A DNA stretch of 64,000 nt from Corynebacterium resistens DSM 45100 (GTDB taxonomy: Bacteria; Actinomycetota; Actinomycetes; Mycobacteriales; Mycobacteriaceae), in the NCBI RefSeq assembly GCF_000177535.2, contig NC_015673.1, positions 310,001 to 374,000 of the forward strand, written 5' to 3'. The translations under genes were made by a program, and so were the position numbers. How positions within the stretch are numbered: the stretch's first letter is position 1; each line of letters starts with the position of its first letter. Positions 26,269-35,927 of the stretch are shown in pieces. Below the pieces are notes generated by a model. It saw nothing but the letters and a program-made list of their open reading frames with translations, searched no databases and had not been told where the DNA came from.

Positions 26269-27246
26269 CTAGTCCTCCTTAAACGCAATATCTGCCCACA
26301 CAGCGCGGTGATCCGTGCCCTTTACCTTTATCGTGCCTCCACCCGTACAACTACCGGATGTGAGCACGTGGTCAATGCGGATAACGGGGAATTTCGATGG
26401 CCACGTAGGGGTATGAGCCATGTGGCCGGTGCAGTCTTTGAGATCAATCTCGCGGAACCGCGGGTGGGAACGGGTTGCGTTGAAATCACCGGCGATAACC
26501 ATGTTGCGCCCATTGTGCCCGGGATCATTTCCAACCATTTTGGAGATGTTTTCCAGTTCACTCGCCCACGGCCCGCGGTCGTGTCCAGCGGGGGCCAAGG
26601 CATGTACACCATAAAGCTCAACGTGGCGTCGAGCCGAAGAAGCTTGGCCGTCCTCGGAGGGGATTGCAACATTAGCTGTGACTCGAGGCATCTGGAATCG
26701 GGTGATACCCTTCGCGAGGCTAGCCTGAGCTTCGCTACGGTCAATCCAATCGTTTTTGGCCAACATGGTGGTTCCATCCGCCCCATCACCAGGGTCAACA
26801 TCCGTCATGACCCGCATGTCCGTCGCTCTCGCGACGGCGGAAGCTTCCAACGGATTGGTTTCCGCCAAAATCAAAACATCGGGATTAACTTCGTTGACAA
26901 TATCCGCAATCTCGGTATCAACTGCGCCGCCAAAATAGGTGTTGAGCGACATTACTCGCAGCATAGGGGTGGACTGAAACAACGAGAAAGCTGGAATTCG
27001 AGGCACGATGCTGGCCGCCAGAATGGCAATGACGGCAAAAACGACCATCCTGCGAACCGACCTTAAACTGCCGATAGCTGCGACCGCGATAACTACCGCA
27101 ACCCATGCGCTGGCTTGCAGCTCAGCAACATACGGCTTCGAGGCAGTCACAGAAGCTGGCCAGATGATACTGGACAGCCAAAAGAGGGAACCGGCCAGAA
27201 TCAATAAAGCCAGGTTCCTCCTGTAGTCAGTCAAATAGCGCTTCAC
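26269..27246 (-). CDS. Membrane-anchored endonuclease/exonuclease/phosphatase family protein
   Basis: 325 residues starting with GTG at 27246. Three membrane helices occupy about residues 10-90, followed by an EEP domain: MSLNTYFGG, LAETNP (metal ligand glutamate), AGDFNATRSH, RIDHVLTS and GTDHRAV supply the metal and catalytic residues. Substrates of such proteins range from DNA to phospholipids and inositol phosphates, so the role is unknown; an extracytoplasmic active site is likely. It lies 12 bases after the DUF3151 gene and nine bases before the FUSC gene, forming a probable operon. Confidence 0.86.
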   Translation of the reverse strand: MKRYLTDYRRNLALLILAGSLFWLSSIIWPASVTASKPYVAELQASAWVAVVIAVAAIGSLRSVRRMVVFAVIAILAASIVPRIPAFSLFQSTPMLRVMSLNTYFGGAVDTEIADIVNEVNPDVLILAETNPLEASAVARATDMRVMTDVDPGDGADGTTMLAKNDWIDRSEAQASLAKGITRFQMPRVTANVAIPSEDGQASSARRHVELYGVHALAPAGHDRGPWASELENISKMVGNDPGHNGRNMVIAGDFNATRSHPRFREIDLKDCTGHMAHTPTWPSKFPVIRIDHVLTSGSCTGGGTIKVKGTDHRAVWADIAFKED

Positions 27247-27258
27247 CTAAATAGTTTT

Positions 27259-27708
27259 TCACCTATCAAGGCCCATTGCTGGCACCGCAGCTGGATCGCA
27301 ATCGTGCAGTAGATTCAGGCAGCGGATGACTTCATCGTCTTCACCCAGCATTTTTGCCGTGACCACGAGTGCACCAATGGCGCGAAGCACGCCTTGGTTC
27401 GGTTCGTGATCCCACGGGACGGGGCCAGTTCCGCGCCAGCCATTACCCCGCAGGGCATCCAAGCCCCGGTGGTAACCGGTGCGGGCGCAAGCGTAAGCCT
27501 TAACTGGCTCGTCCATCTCGACCAAACGCAGGGCTAGTGCAGCCCATGCGCCTGAATCCTTGAGGTCAGCTGCTACGAGCTTTTCCAGCGCATCGATGTT
27601 TGCACCGGCATCATCTGCGGTGATGTTGCTAGCGAATTCCTCGGGCAGGCGGGTCTCTGGCTTTTCAGAGCCGAAGAGATCGCGCCCATGGCGGAGCTGT
27701 TCAGACAT
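27259..27708 (-). CDS. DUF3151 family protein
   Basis: 149 residues, soluble and mostly helical. ARTGYHRGLDALRGNGWRGTGPVPW is the conserved centre of the DUF3151 family, which in actinobacteria commonly lies just after fba, as here (five-base gap). The helical layout (WAALALRLVE, AYACARTGYH) looks like tetratricopeptide repeats. The function is unknown; co-expression with fructose-bisphosphate aldolase is likely. Confidence 0.85.
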   Translation of the reverse strand: MSEQLRHGRDLFGSEKPETRLPEEFASNITADDAGANIDALEKLVAADLKDSGAWAALALRLVEMDEPVKAYACARTGYHRGLDALRGNGWRGTGPVPWDHEPNQGVLRAIGALVVTAKMLGEDDEVIRCLNLLHDCDPAAVPAMGLDR

Positions 27709-27713
27709 AGGAA

Positions 27714-28748
27714 TTACTTCCCCAAGGTCTTGCCTGCAGAGTGCAGGTCGTTGCAGGCCTCAACCACGCGCACGGACATGGCCTCTTCAGCCTTCTTCAG
27801 GTAGGAGCGCGGATCGTAGGTCTTCTTGTTTCCAACCTCGCCGTCGATCTTCAGCACGCCGTCGTAGTTGGAGAACATGTGAGAGGCCACTGGGCGGGTG
27901 AACGCGTACTGCGTATCGGTGTCCACGTTCATCTTGATAACGCCGTAGCGCAGAGCTTCCTCAATCTTCTCCTTCTCGGAGCCGGAGCCACCGTGGAAGA
28001 CGAAGTCGAATGGCTGGGCATCATCTGCCAAGCCCAGCTTCTTAGCGGCAACCTTCTGACCCATGTCCAGGATCTCTGGGCGCAGCTTCACGTTGCCTGG
28101 CTTGTACACGCCGTGCACGTTGCCGAACGTTGCAGCCAGCAGGTAACGGCCTTTCTCGCCGGTGCCCAGAGCATCAACGGTCTTCTCGAAGTCTTCTTCG
28201 GTGGTGTACAGGTTGGCGCCTGCCTTGGCCTGCACGCCATCTTCCTCGCCACCGACAACACCGATCTCAATTTCCAGGATGATGTTGGCTGCCTTGGACT
28301 TCTCCAGCAGCTCCTGCGCGATTTCAAGGTTCTCGTCGATTGGCACAGCGGAGCCGTCCCACATGTGGGACTGGAACAATGGATCCTCGCCCGCTTCCAC
28401 GCGCTTGCGGGAAATCTCGATCAGTGGACGAACGTAGTCATCCAGAACTTCCTTCTGGCAGTGATCCGTGTGCAGGGCTACGTTCACACCGTAGTACTTA
28501 GCTGCCTCGTGAGCGAAGGCTGCCAGGGCGGTCGCGCCAGCCACCTTGTTCTTAACGTTCAGGCCAGATCCGAACTCCGCACCACCGATGGAAAACTGAA
28601 TGATGCCGTCGGACTCCGCGTCTGCAAAACCCTTCAAAGCTGCGTTGATGGTCTCGGAAGACGTGCAGTTAATAGCTGGGTAGGCGTAGCCACCTTCCTT
28701 AGCCTTGTCGAGCATGTCACGATAGACGGCGGGGGTTGCAATTGGCAT
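27714..28748 (-). CDS. fba: Class II fructose-bisphosphate aldolase
   Basis: 344 residues from the ATG at 28748, fixed by AGGAGG nine bases upstream; the open frame extends ten codons further. The zinc enzyme splits fructose 1,6-bisphosphate in glycolysis and forms it in gluconeogenesis. HTDHCQKEVLDD gives the first zinc histidine and catalytic aspartate, EIGVVGGEEDG and GNVHGVYKPGNVKLRPE give further metal and phosphate contacts, and FHGGSGS is the phosphate loop. This is the long class IIA form. DUF3151 follows. Confidence 0.96.
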   Translation of the reverse strand: MPIATPAVYRDMLDKAKEGGYAYPAINCTSSETINAALKGFADAESDGIIQFSIGGAEFGSGLNVKNKVAGATALAAFAHEAAKYYGVNVALHTDHCQKEVLDDYVRPLIEISRKRVEAGEDPLFQSHMWDGSAVPIDENLEIAQELLEKSKAANIILEIEIGVVGGEEDGVQAKAGANLYTTEEDFEKTVDALGTGEKGRYLLAATFGNVHGVYKPGNVKLRPEILDMGQKVAAKKLGLADDAQPFDFVFHGGSGSEKEKIEEALRYGVIKMNVDTDTQYAFTRPVASHMFSNYDGVLKIDGEVGNKKTYDPRSYLKKAEEAMSVRVVEACNDLHSAGKTLGK

Positions 28749-28915
28749 TGAGGCCTCCTGATTGTTTGGACGTTCCACCCCAAAGTATGCCTGTTATTCG
28801 AAATAGTTTCCACGACTTTGTTGGTTTCGGGGGCAATCACGTAACCAACTCTCAGCTCGACGACTGGCCCCCTGCCACGTGGTCACAATCCAGCACTCAA
28901 TCCCACCCGTTAGCG

Positions 28916-30091
28916 CTAGCTTTTGACCTCATCACGCAAGATTCGGCACATCGCTTCCATCAGCATCCATCCGCCTAGCTGCACGGACAAATCCCGCTCC
29001 GCAATATCGGAGCTCGCCACAGCTCCCGCAATGGTTGCCCCCACGAGCCCGCCGGATTGCGGCATCATCGCGTCCCTTGTCCATTCGGCGGGGAAAACTG
29101 GCAACCCATCCACTTCCAAACGGTAGCGCCACGCGGACTCGGCGGTTCGCTTCACGATGTCACGGGCTGTTCTTTGCGTCTCGTCGTTTCGACGCCGCGG
29201 TGTTGGCAACTCCGTGGCAGCCAGTGCCAAATAACGCATGAGGATGCCATTGAAAAGCCCTCCATCACCACCGAATGATGGCCATTGCAATACACCATCA
29301 GCTGTAAGGTGCGTGCGTGCGATGGCTTCGATCAATCCACGGGCACGTGTAATTGAAGTCATCCCCACTTCGGAAACGGCGTGGCGGTCAACACCGGCAG
29401 CATCACGCTGAGCGATCGCCAATTCCACGCATGCCCCAATCACCACTCCTTGGCAGTAGCTGTACACAGCTGGTTCCACCTCGGGACCATGCATCCGCAT
29501 ACGCAAGCCGTCCATCACAAGGCCGTGTTCATTGATTAAGTTCTCGAAGATCCAATCTAGGATCTGCTCGGCGATATCTAACCGCCCAGTACGGGCGGCG
29601 AGGATAGCTGCCGGGCCGTTCGTGGGGACGTTGTAGAACGTCTCGCTAGTTCGCCATGGCAATACCCCAGTAAGCCCATCCATGCCCTGAAAAATATTGT
29701 CCACGAGGTCGTCGTAGCCACGGGGAGTGCCCATATTGTCCAGCTCTGCGACCCTCCCCATAGCCAGCGCTAACCACGCCTTATCGTCGTAATAATTATT
29801 CCGGCTGAGGCGCCGCAGGTTGCGAATGCGCATCGCCCGTAGCGTGCGACGAATGTGAGTCTGGCGGGCTTTGGTGGGCCGGCGATGCGAGGCGTCGACG
29901 AGATTGTCAATGTAATGAGCCTGCCACCAGTAATGCCAGCGAACGAAAAGGCGATCCCTGCCGGTTGGAGGCCACGCGATGAGACCAAGGTTGGTTAACG
30001 GCAGTCCCCAAAGGCGGGCAGCGTGCCGCTCCTCAATCGCTTGTTCCGCTAAGTCAGCGCGGTGATCCCATCGTTCTTGCACAATCTCCAA
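28916..30091 (-). CDS. Glycoside hydrolase family 76-like protein
   Basis: 391 residues, starting at a TTG (30091); an alternative start cannot be excluded. The YYDDKAWLALA segment near residue 100 is the Asp-Asp pair of GH76 alpha-1,6-mannanases and mannosyl-transferring relatives, and the many tryptophan-rich helices fit an (alpha/alpha)6 barrel. Unlike fungal and gut GH76 enzymes, there is no signal peptide, so it is probably cytoplasmic; a role in turnover of mannose-containing envelope glycans is an inference. It lies after (on the minus strand before) fba with 167 bases between them. Confidence 0.8.
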   Translation of the reverse strand: MEIVQERWDHRADLAEQAIEERHAARLWGLPLTNLGLIAWPPTGRDRLFVRWHYWWQAHYIDNLVDASHRRPTKARQTHIRRTLRAMRIRNLRRLSRNNYYDDKAWLALAMGRVAELDNMGTPRGYDDLVDNIFQGMDGLTGVLPWRTSETFYNVPTNGPAAILAARTGRLDIAEQILDWIFENLINEHGLVMDGLRMRMHGPEVEPAVYSYCQGVVIGACVELAIAQRDAAGVDRHAVSEVGMTSITRARGLIEAIARTHLTADGVLQWPSFGGDGGLFNGILMRYLALAATELPTPRRRNDETQRTARDIVKRTAESAWRYRLEVDGLPVFPAEWTRDAMMPQSGGLVGATIAGAVASSDIAERDLSVQLGGWMLMEAMCRILRDEVKS

Positions 30092-30321
30092 TAGTGCCTG
30101 AATACAGCCTTGTTTTCCAGTGCTTTACGCAACTTCAAAACCTGTTTTTGGTGTGATTTTCGGACACTACTGCCCTGACATCGATACAGTGCTTAAAGAA
30201 AACTGACTATTCACTACACAGGGCTTGCGTGGCCCAGACCGCTTTCCGCGCGATCGATGGGTACGGAACCAGTACGCTTTCAATAAAAACCATCTCATCC
30301 ATTTCCGGACGGAGGCCCCCC

Positions 30322-30951
30322 ATGTCACAATCTTCCCCCACCTCGGTACCACCGCCCGAGGGTTCGGCAGGGCCACAACAGAACCAACCACAGTCCCCCC
30401 ATGATCAACCATCTATTGAACCCCGCAACCAATCACTGCGGCTCAGCGATGAGGATCGCCTCAACGCAATGAACCACTTATCCACTCACTTCGCCGATGG
30501 CCGACTCACCCAAAGTGAGTTTGATTCCCGATGCACGGCCGTTGCAGAAGCCACGACGAACAACGAGCTTTTTCCGCTGTTTCAGGATTTGCCCGGTGGA
30601 TTGCCCGCGGATTCACGGGGATTGCCACAATCGAGCGCTGTAGCAAAATCAAACGACGACGATAAGCGGGAAATCGAAAGCCTCAAAAAACGTGGCAACC
30701 TGATCGAAAACCTCGATTGGATCATCGTAGGTGTTACGTTAATTACTTTCCTCGGTCTGCAGATGCTGGGGGTAAACCACGCTTGGTTGGTGTGGCCCTC
30801 GCTCATCATCACCTTGTCACTGCCACGCATGTTCCTTAAGTATTCCGATACCGAGGAAAAACAGTACGAGGAACTCAGCCGGGAAGAAGCTCGCGAGTTC
30901 AGGGAGAAAATCCGTCGCGCGCGCGAACAGCGCAGGGCGCTTGAAGACTGA
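30322..30951 (+). CDS. DUF1707 and two-helix membrane protein
   Basis: 209 residues from the ATG at 30322 (GGAGG at 30311-30315). A Pro/Gln/Ser-rich tail (1-40) precedes the DUF1707 domain, LRLSDEDRLNAMNHLSTHFADGRL (about 42-95), then two membrane helices (about 140-180) and a highly charged C-terminal coiled coil. DUF1707 proteins of actinobacteria are often membrane-linked and of unknown role, sometimes near regulators. It is divergent from the GH76 gene; the 230 bases between hold no other gene. Confidence 0.82.
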   Translation: MSQSSPTSVPPPEGSAGPQQNQPQSPHDQPSIEPRNQSLRLSDEDRLNAMNHLSTHFADGRLTQSEFDSRCTAVAEATTNNELFPLFQDLPGGLPADSRGLPQSSAVAKSNDDDKREIESLKKRGNLIENLDWIIVGVTLITFLGLQMLGVNHAWLVWPSLIITLSLPRMFLKYSDTEEKQYEELSREEAREFREKIRRAREQRRALED

Positions 30952-31006
30952 GTGAGTTGCTTGGCAGTCCCCCTGCGCTACCAAGCGCCCCTCTCGCTAG
31001 TGCGTA

Positions 31007-31717
31007 TCACCACGCCTGGGACAGATCCGCGTGCTGACGAATCCATGCATGCATCGCAATACCTGCTGCGACACCAGCGTTGATGGATCGCGTAGAACCA
31101 AACTGAGCAATGGACACAGTCTGGGTGGCACCTGCTTGCGCTTCTGGGGTGACGCCCGGCCCCTCCTGACCAAACAACAGCAAACAGCGTTTCGGTAGAT
31201 CCGCAGTCTCGAGGGGCACACTGCCCGGAGTGTTATCGACCGCCACGACCGTCAAGTCGTGTTTACGGGCATACTCCAGGACATCGGCCACGGTTGGATG
31301 ATGCTCCAAATGTTGGTAACGATCTGTCACCATCGCACCCCGGCGATTCCAGCGCTTACGCCCCACGATGTGCACGGTATCCACGGCAAATGCATTAGCG
31401 GTTCTCACCACAGTGCCAATGTTCGAATCGTTTTCGAAATTCTCAATTGCAATGTGCAGCGAATGGCGGCGAGTATCGATATCCGCGATGATCGCTTCCA
31501 TTCGCCAATAGCGGTACTCATCAACGACGTTGCGACGATCACCATTATCGAGCAGTTCTGGATCAAAATAGTCTTGGGTAGGGCGCGGTGTGCCGGGAAA
31601 TTCTTCCTCCCACGGTCCCATTCCCACTGGGTGATCGAACCACTCAGTTGGTCCACGCCCAGAAGCGGAGGGACTCGGCACTGGATTCGTGCCCTCTCCT
31701 TGTTCCGGGTTAGGCAC
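31007..31717 (-). CDS. SpoU/TrmH-family RNA 2'-O-methyltransferase
   Basis: 236 residues from the GTG at 31717, which overlaps the end of pyrE by eight bases; the longer frame up to 31825 is pyrE in another frame. The SPOUT motifs are present: NFENDSNIGTVVRTANAF (motif 1), LFGQEGPGVTPE (motif 2) and AQFGSTRSINAGVAAGIAMH (motif 3), which form the knotted SAM site. It methylates a ribose in tRNA or rRNA; the target is unknown. Coupling to pyrE is conserved in corynebacteria as I recall. Confidence 0.9.
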   Translation of the reverse strand: MPNPEQGEGTNPVPSPSASGRGPTEWFDHPVGMGPWEEEFPGTPRPTQDYFDPELLDNGDRRNVVDEYRYWRMEAIIADIDTRRHSLHIAIENFENDSNIGTVVRTANAFAVDTVHIVGRKRWNRRGAMVTDRYQHLEHHPTVADVLEYARKHDLTVVAVDNTPGSVPLETADLPKRCLLLFGQEGPGVTPEAQAGATQTVSIAQFGSTRSINAGVAAGIAMHAWIRQHADLSQAW

Positions 31718-32258
31718 CGGCCAGCCCCAGATCCTCGAGTCCCAGCAAGTAGCGGTACTCCACACCCTCGGCTTCGATGACATCCTTCGCGCCCGTAGCG
31801 CGGTCCACCACTGTGGCAACGCCAACCACCGTCGCGCCTGCCTCGCGGGCAGCGGCCACAGCCGTCAATGGAGAATTGCCTGTCGTTGTGGTGTCTTCCA
31901 CAACCAGCACTCGCTTGCCCTCGATATTCGGGCCCTCAATCCGGCGCTGCATGCCGTGCTTCTTGGCTTCCTTGCGCACCACGAAGGCATCAATGTCATC
32001 GCCAGCATGCATGATGGAAGTTGCCACCGGATCTGCGCCCAAAGTGAGGCCACCCACGTGAGCGTAATCCCAGTCTGCGGTCAGTTCGCGCAACAGCTGT
32101 CCAATCAGTTTGGAAGCTTCGCGGTGCAAGGTAGCGCGGCGCAAATCCACGTAATAGTCAGCTTCTTTACCTGAAGACAAAGTCACTTTGCCGTGGACCA
32201 CGGCCAGCTCCTTGACTAGTTCGGCTAGGCGCTGCTTCTTGGTTTCGTCGATGCTCAT
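31710..32258 (-). CDS. pyrE: Orotate phosphoribosyltransferase
   Basis: 182 residues. It forms orotidine 5'-phosphate from orotate and PRPP in pyrimidine synthesis. The PRPP-binding motif VLVVEDTTTTGNS is typical, and KEADYYVDLRRATL and FVVRKEAKKHG carry the orotate and catalytic-lysine regions. The ATG at 32258 is used. It overlaps the methyltransferase gene that follows it. The other pyr genes are not in this window. Confidence 0.95.
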   Translation of the reverse strand: MSIDETKKQRLAELVKELAVVHGKVTLSSGKEADYYVDLRRATLHREASKLIGQLLRELTADWDYAHVGGLTLGADPVATSIMHAGDDIDAFVVRKEAKKHGMQRRIEGPNIEGKRVLVVEDTTTTGNSPLTAVAAAREAGATVVGVATVVDRATGAKDVIEAEGVEYRYLLGLEDLGLAGA

Positions 32259-32401
32259 TTTTCTCCCCAGTATTGGGCGCTTGCGGGCCTCACAGCTTCA
32301 CCGCTGCATACCCATCGAAACGGTTAGATTCCACTTTCAACACTTCAGAGACTACCGCCGTCCCCACGGAAACCTTAAACGGTACGGGCACCCTAGGTTG
32401 G

Positions 32402-32430
32402 TGGGATTTGGCGTCGAAAAAAGATAGCAT
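32402..32430 (-). repeat. Dispersed motif copy in the pyrE upstream region
   Basis: Minus-strand core TTCGACGCCAAA (32407-32418) preceded by ATCTTTTT. It is intergenic, between the pyrE start and the DsbA-like gene. Confidence 0.5.
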
Positions 32431-32475
32431 TCCCCACATAGCTAAAACCCAATAGATACGAAAGCCGAAGTAGCA

Positions 32476-33429
32476 GTGGCCAAAGAAGTTAATCCGAACA
32501 CCATTCCTTCCGACGAAGGCACGCCCACCAGCCCAAATCCAGGCGAGGCATCGCCGGCCATTGGTAACGAAAAACCAGCAGGCAAAAGGCGTACGGGAGT
32601 GCCAGTAGCCGCCGCCATCGCCGCTGCCCTCATCGTAGGGGCCGCCACGGGCGCGGGAGGATACGTGTTGGGCAAACAGCAGGGGCATGACCAAGCTCAA
32701 CAAGAAGCCATCGATGCGAAGATCCCACCGGCGGGTGCAAATGGCACACGAGGAGACGGGCCGAAGGCACTGCCCGATGGCACGTACAACGCTTCGATCG
32801 TGGGGCCGGGCAAGAAGATCGAAAGCAATAAGGACATTTTGAATGTCCATCGTCGCAATGCGGAGGATCCATTCGCGATCGGAGCTATCGATGCGCCCGT
32901 AGTCATCTCCGAATTCGCAGATATGGAATGCCCCTTCTGCGCATCTTTCCACAACGAAACCCGCAGCAAGATCGTGCAGAACTACGTTGACAAAGGGCTC
33001 GTGCGCTTGGAGTGGAACGATCTTCCTATCAACGGAAAAAATGCAGTAGAAGGAGCTAAAGCTGGCCGCGCAGCGGCGAAGCAAGGCAAATTCCAAGAGT
33101 TCATGGATCAGCTGTACACCGCTTCTAAGGACAAGCAGGGTCACCCTGGCTACAAGATCGAGGACTTCGTGAAGTTCGCCGAAGCCGCCGGTGTGCCCGA
33201 TATCGAAAAGTTCCGCAAGGATGCCACCAGCAAGGAATTCGATAAGCCGGTCAACGAAGCCCGACAGTATGGAACATCCATCGGGGTAAGCGGCACGCCG
33301 GCCTTCGTCGTGGGGACGAAGTTCGTTTCCGGTGCCCAGCCGTGGGATGTGTTCAAGAAGGTGATCGACGAAGAATTAGAGCGGGTTGCTTCCGGCGAAG
33401 TTCCAGCTCCGGCTGAGCAGTCGAAGTAG
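32476..33429 (+). CDS. DsbA-like thiol-disulfide oxidoreductase, membrane anchored
   Basis: 317 residues, starting with GTG at 32476. A disordered tail (1-38) is followed by one membrane helix (about 42-66), a linker and a DsbA-type thioredoxin domain (about 135-300) with the active site CPFC in EFADMECPFCASFH and the cis-proline loop GVSGTPAFVVG. The domain should be outside the membrane, where it forms or rearranges disulfides in exported proteins. The active site is more like DsbA/BdbD-type than reductive thioredoxins. It stands alone; a possible hairpin (CAGT..CGG/CCG..ACTG, about 33441-33468) follows. Confidence 0.9.
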   Translation: MAKEVNPNTIPSDEGTPTSPNPGEASPAIGNEKPAGKRRTGVPVAAAIAAALIVGAATGAGGYVLGKQQGHDQAQQEAIDAKIPPAGANGTRGDGPKALPDGTYNASIVGPGKKIESNKDILNVHRRNAEDPFAIGAIDAPVVISEFADMECPFCASFHNETRSKIVQNYVDKGLVRLEWNDLPINGKNAVEGAKAGRAAAKQGKFQEFMDQLYTASKDKQGHPGYKIEDFVKFAEAAGVPDIEKFRKDATSKEFDKPVNEARQYGTSIGVSGTPAFVVGTKFVSGAQPWDVFKKVIDEELERVASGEVPAPAEQSK

Positions 33430-33475
33430 CTTCAATGCAGGGCAGTTCGGCTTCACCCGACCACTGTCCTAATCG

Positions 33476-35032
33476 CTACTCATCACCTTCCACGATCTCC
33501 CCATCGACGGTCTCAATTTCTGCCTCAATGGGGGCAATCGGTTCAGGTCGGGCGTGACGTGCGTCCGGAGCGCGATGGCGACCTTTACGCCGGCGCATCT
33601 GGGCAGCATGGGAAAGCTCATCTCCGAAAATCGCAGTTTCCTGCTCCACGCGGATCACACGTGCGTACTGGGAATGGGAACTCGAAATATGATCTGGATC
33701 CTCACCCAATGAAGGAATGCTGCCCTCAGTTTCATCGTGCAGTGGGAAGTCTTCGCCTTCCCAGTCGCCCTCGGTGCGTCCGGTAGATCGGGACGGGAAC
33801 TCGACAGGCCCCGCCGGACGCTCGATATAGGGTCGCTTCGTTGCAGAATCGTCGGGCTTACCAGCGGAATCCTTCTTGGCGGACTCATCGATACTCCCCG
33901 CCCTATCGGCGTGGCGCTGGGCGCTGGGATCGTGTTTATCCTCCACAGCACGCAAATGGCCGGGCCGAGCCTTGCCAGACTTTGCCTTTTTGGGCTTCTC
34001 AGCTGTATCTTCCGCCGCTGTTTCGGTTGCTCCTGTCCCCCCGGCTGTTAGCGCGGAAACCCCCGGCCACGCTCGGGTTGGATCGGCGAAATCCATCGCC
34101 AAAGGCGTGCTCATGATCAACGGTGGCAACACCATCGCGGCATCCGCCAACGTGCGTACCACCGGCAGCACCTGATCCCACACACTCATATCGAGTTTGC
34201 GAGACATCCTCACTACTACCCAGTCGTTTTCCCAGATCACGTCGGAAACGACATGGGCTAACGCTGCTAGACCATCTTCCACACGTTCATCAAGCATGCG
34301 GTCCAACGCACGGATGTCGGTCGTGAATCCGTAATAGGGCGGTTGATCCAATAGCTCCGCACGGCGCATCCCCGCAGGTACCGCACCCGCCACGGAATAA
34401 TAGACCGTCACCGGGGAGAGCGCGGGCCGGCGCATTCGTAGCACCGTGGCTCCCGCTAGGTCGCCGAAAACGACTTCGTATCCCTCGAAAAAGCCTGCTA
34501 CAACATCACGCAACACCAACTGCTCGGGCTGCATGGCATTTAATAGCGCTTCAGGTAGTTCTTGGGCTGCCTTTCGGTCCTCGCGAAGGTGCTCAAACCC
34601 ATTGTCCTGCGCCCACGCTCGTCGGCGCTTACGGCCACGGATGAACCGGAGGCCCTCATCAACTTTTGTCGATTCGATGCTGTCACCGCTGATCAACGGC
34701 GGTTCGGAAGGTCGCTCGGCGGCTGCAGGGGCTTCCTGCTCCGGTAGTGCTTCCAGGGCCGTGGGCGCTGGCTCACCTTCGGAAGCCTCCGTCGCAGAGG
34801 CTGCTGGCGCTGGGGTAGTTTCAGAAACTGTTTGCTCTGGGAGCTTTTCAATCTCGACGCCACGGTCTTCCCGGTCCTGCAATGCATCGGCATCGGGGAT
34901 CCCTGTAGGCGTCGAAGAAGAAGCGGCCGAACCCGTGCCTGCCGTTCCCTGTGTTCCGGCACGCCAAAGCAGCCAGATGGCTAGGCCGAGAAAGGCCAAA
35001 CCAATCAGCAGGGTGAGTACGGATCCAGTCAT
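33476..35032 (-). CDS. Single-pass membrane protein with long disordered tails
   Basis: 518 residues. One membrane helix at 5-23 is followed by an acidic, Ala/Pro/Glu-rich linker (about 30-115), a folded domain (about 130-345, with EGYEVVFGDLAGATVLRMRRP and VVRMSRKLDMSVWDQVLP) and a long charged C-terminus with many Asp, Glu, Lys and Ser. I do not recognise the folded domain. It resembles conserved corynebacterial hypothetical proteins. The linker holds two copies of the dispersed motif (34852-34864 on plus, 34906-34916 on minus). It is followed by no operon partner; gcvH is 90 bases upstream on the same strand. Confidence 0.78.
   Translation of the reverse strand: MTGSVLTLLIGLAFLGLAIWLLWRAGTQGTAGTGSAASSSTPTGIPDADALQDREDRGVEIEKLPEQTVSETTPAPAASATEASEGEPAPTALEALPEQEAPAAAERPSEPPLISGDSIESTKVDEGLRFIRGRKRRRAWAQDNGFEHLREDRKAAQELPEALLNAMQPEQLVLRDVVAGFFEGYEVVFGDLAGATVLRMRRPALSPVTVYYSVAGAVPAGMRRAELLDQPPYYGFTTDIRALDRMLDERVEDGLAALAHVVSDVIWENDWVVVRMSRKLDMSVWDQVLPVVRTLADAAMVLPPLIMSTPLAMDFADPTRAWPGVSALTAGGTGATETAAEDTAEKPKKAKSGKARPGHLRAVEDKHDPSAQRHADRAGSIDESAKKDSAGKPDDSATKRPYIERPAGPVEFPSRSTGRTEGDWEGEDFPLHDETEGSIPSLGEDPDHISSSHSQYARVIRVEQETAIFGDELSHAAQMRRRKGRHRAPDARHARPEPIAPIEAEIETVDGEIVEGDE
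34906..34926 (-). repeat. Dispersed motif copy in linker-coding DNA
   Basis: Minus-strand core TTCGACGCCTA (34906-34916) directly after GCTTCTTC. It is in sense with the gene and encodes SSSTPT. Confidence 0.45.
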
Positions 35033-35122
35033 CAGGTAGGGGTTAAACCTCGCGACATCGTGAAGTAGCCGAAAGGCACCATCGTGCCCTTGGCAGCTTT
35101 CGAATTAGTCAGCGTTGAGTTT

Positions 35123-35506
35123 TTACTCGTTAGCAGCTGCGTAAGCTTCTGCATCCATGAGGTCCCCGGATTCGGAAACCTTGACCTCGTACAGCCACCC
35201 CTCACCGTATGGGTCCTCGTTGATCAGACCCGCGTTGTCATCGAGTGCCTCGTTTACCGCGACGACCTCGCCAGAAACTGGGGCGTAGATATCAGAAACG
35301 GACTTGGTGGATTCAACCTCACCGAAGGCTTCGCCGGCCTCAACTTCAGTACCTACCTCTGGCAGCTCAACGAAAACAATTTCGCCTAGCGCTTCGGCAG
35401 CAATGTGGGTGATGCCGACACGAACGGTCTCGCCTTCAACAACGGCAGAGGTGTTGACCCACTCGTGCTCTTCGGAGTACAGGAAGTCAGTTGGCAGTGC
35501 GGACAT
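35123..35506 (-). CDS. gcvH: Glycine cleavage system H protein
   Basis: 127 residues. It carries the lipoyl arm that shuttles the aminomethyl group between GcvP and GcvT. The lipoylated lysine is Lys68 in [11 protein letters not shown], in the usual all-beta hybrid domain (EHEWV at the start, GWLYEVKV near the end). The ATG at 35506 has AAGGAG upstream. It lies 421 bases after gcvT, unusually far for an operon, so it may have its own promoter. Confidence 0.97.
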   Translation of the reverse strand: MSALPTDFLYSEEHEWVNTSAVVEGETVRVGITHIAAEALGEIVFVELPEVGTEVEAGEAFGEVESTKSVSDIYAPVSGEVVAVNEALDDNAGLINEDPYGEGWLYEVKVSESGDLMDAEAYAAANE

Positions 35507-35927
35507 GTGTGTTGGCTCCTTAGCGTCGTTAACTCAGCGTGTCGGCACCCGCTATAAAATCACTGGTTACAAGCCAGTTCTTACAACTGAGCACCTAGTC
35601 GCAAATACTTTGACTCAACTGCGCATCTTACACGAGTGCTGCGCCATTTAAGCCCGTCTACGGTTGCTAAGTCAACAATAGTTTTAGGACCAACCGACAA
35701 TGATTCCGATTTGTAAATAGGGCACACAATTAGCGCACCCTATTTCCCCTAGGCCTCACCTCCCCCTTGGGAGAATCGCTGGTAGGCCCCCTCGTCACGC
35801 TGAAGAACTGGGCGGAAGCAAACATGGGCGCCATTGAAAAAGCGCAACACGCTTACGACACTACCCAGTCCAGTAACTAACCCCTCCATACTGAAACGGC
35901 AGAGAATACGCCGGCGAGGGCCCCACT
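35507..35927. other. 421-base gap between gcvT and gcvH without a gene
   Basis: No convincing open frame, RNA gene or strong terminator is seen. The 100 bases next to gcvH are AT-rich on the minus strand and probably hold a gcvH promoter; a small CTGG/CCAG hairpin is near 35560. No second glycine riboswitch is visible here. Confidence 0.6.

Noticed and set aside
30477..30485. DnaA-box-like TTATCCACT
   Set aside because: It has one mismatch, stands alone and lies inside a coding region.
34852..34916. The two opposed motif copies as one palindromic element
   Set aside because: The spacing and flanks are not symmetric, and no other copies are paired this way.
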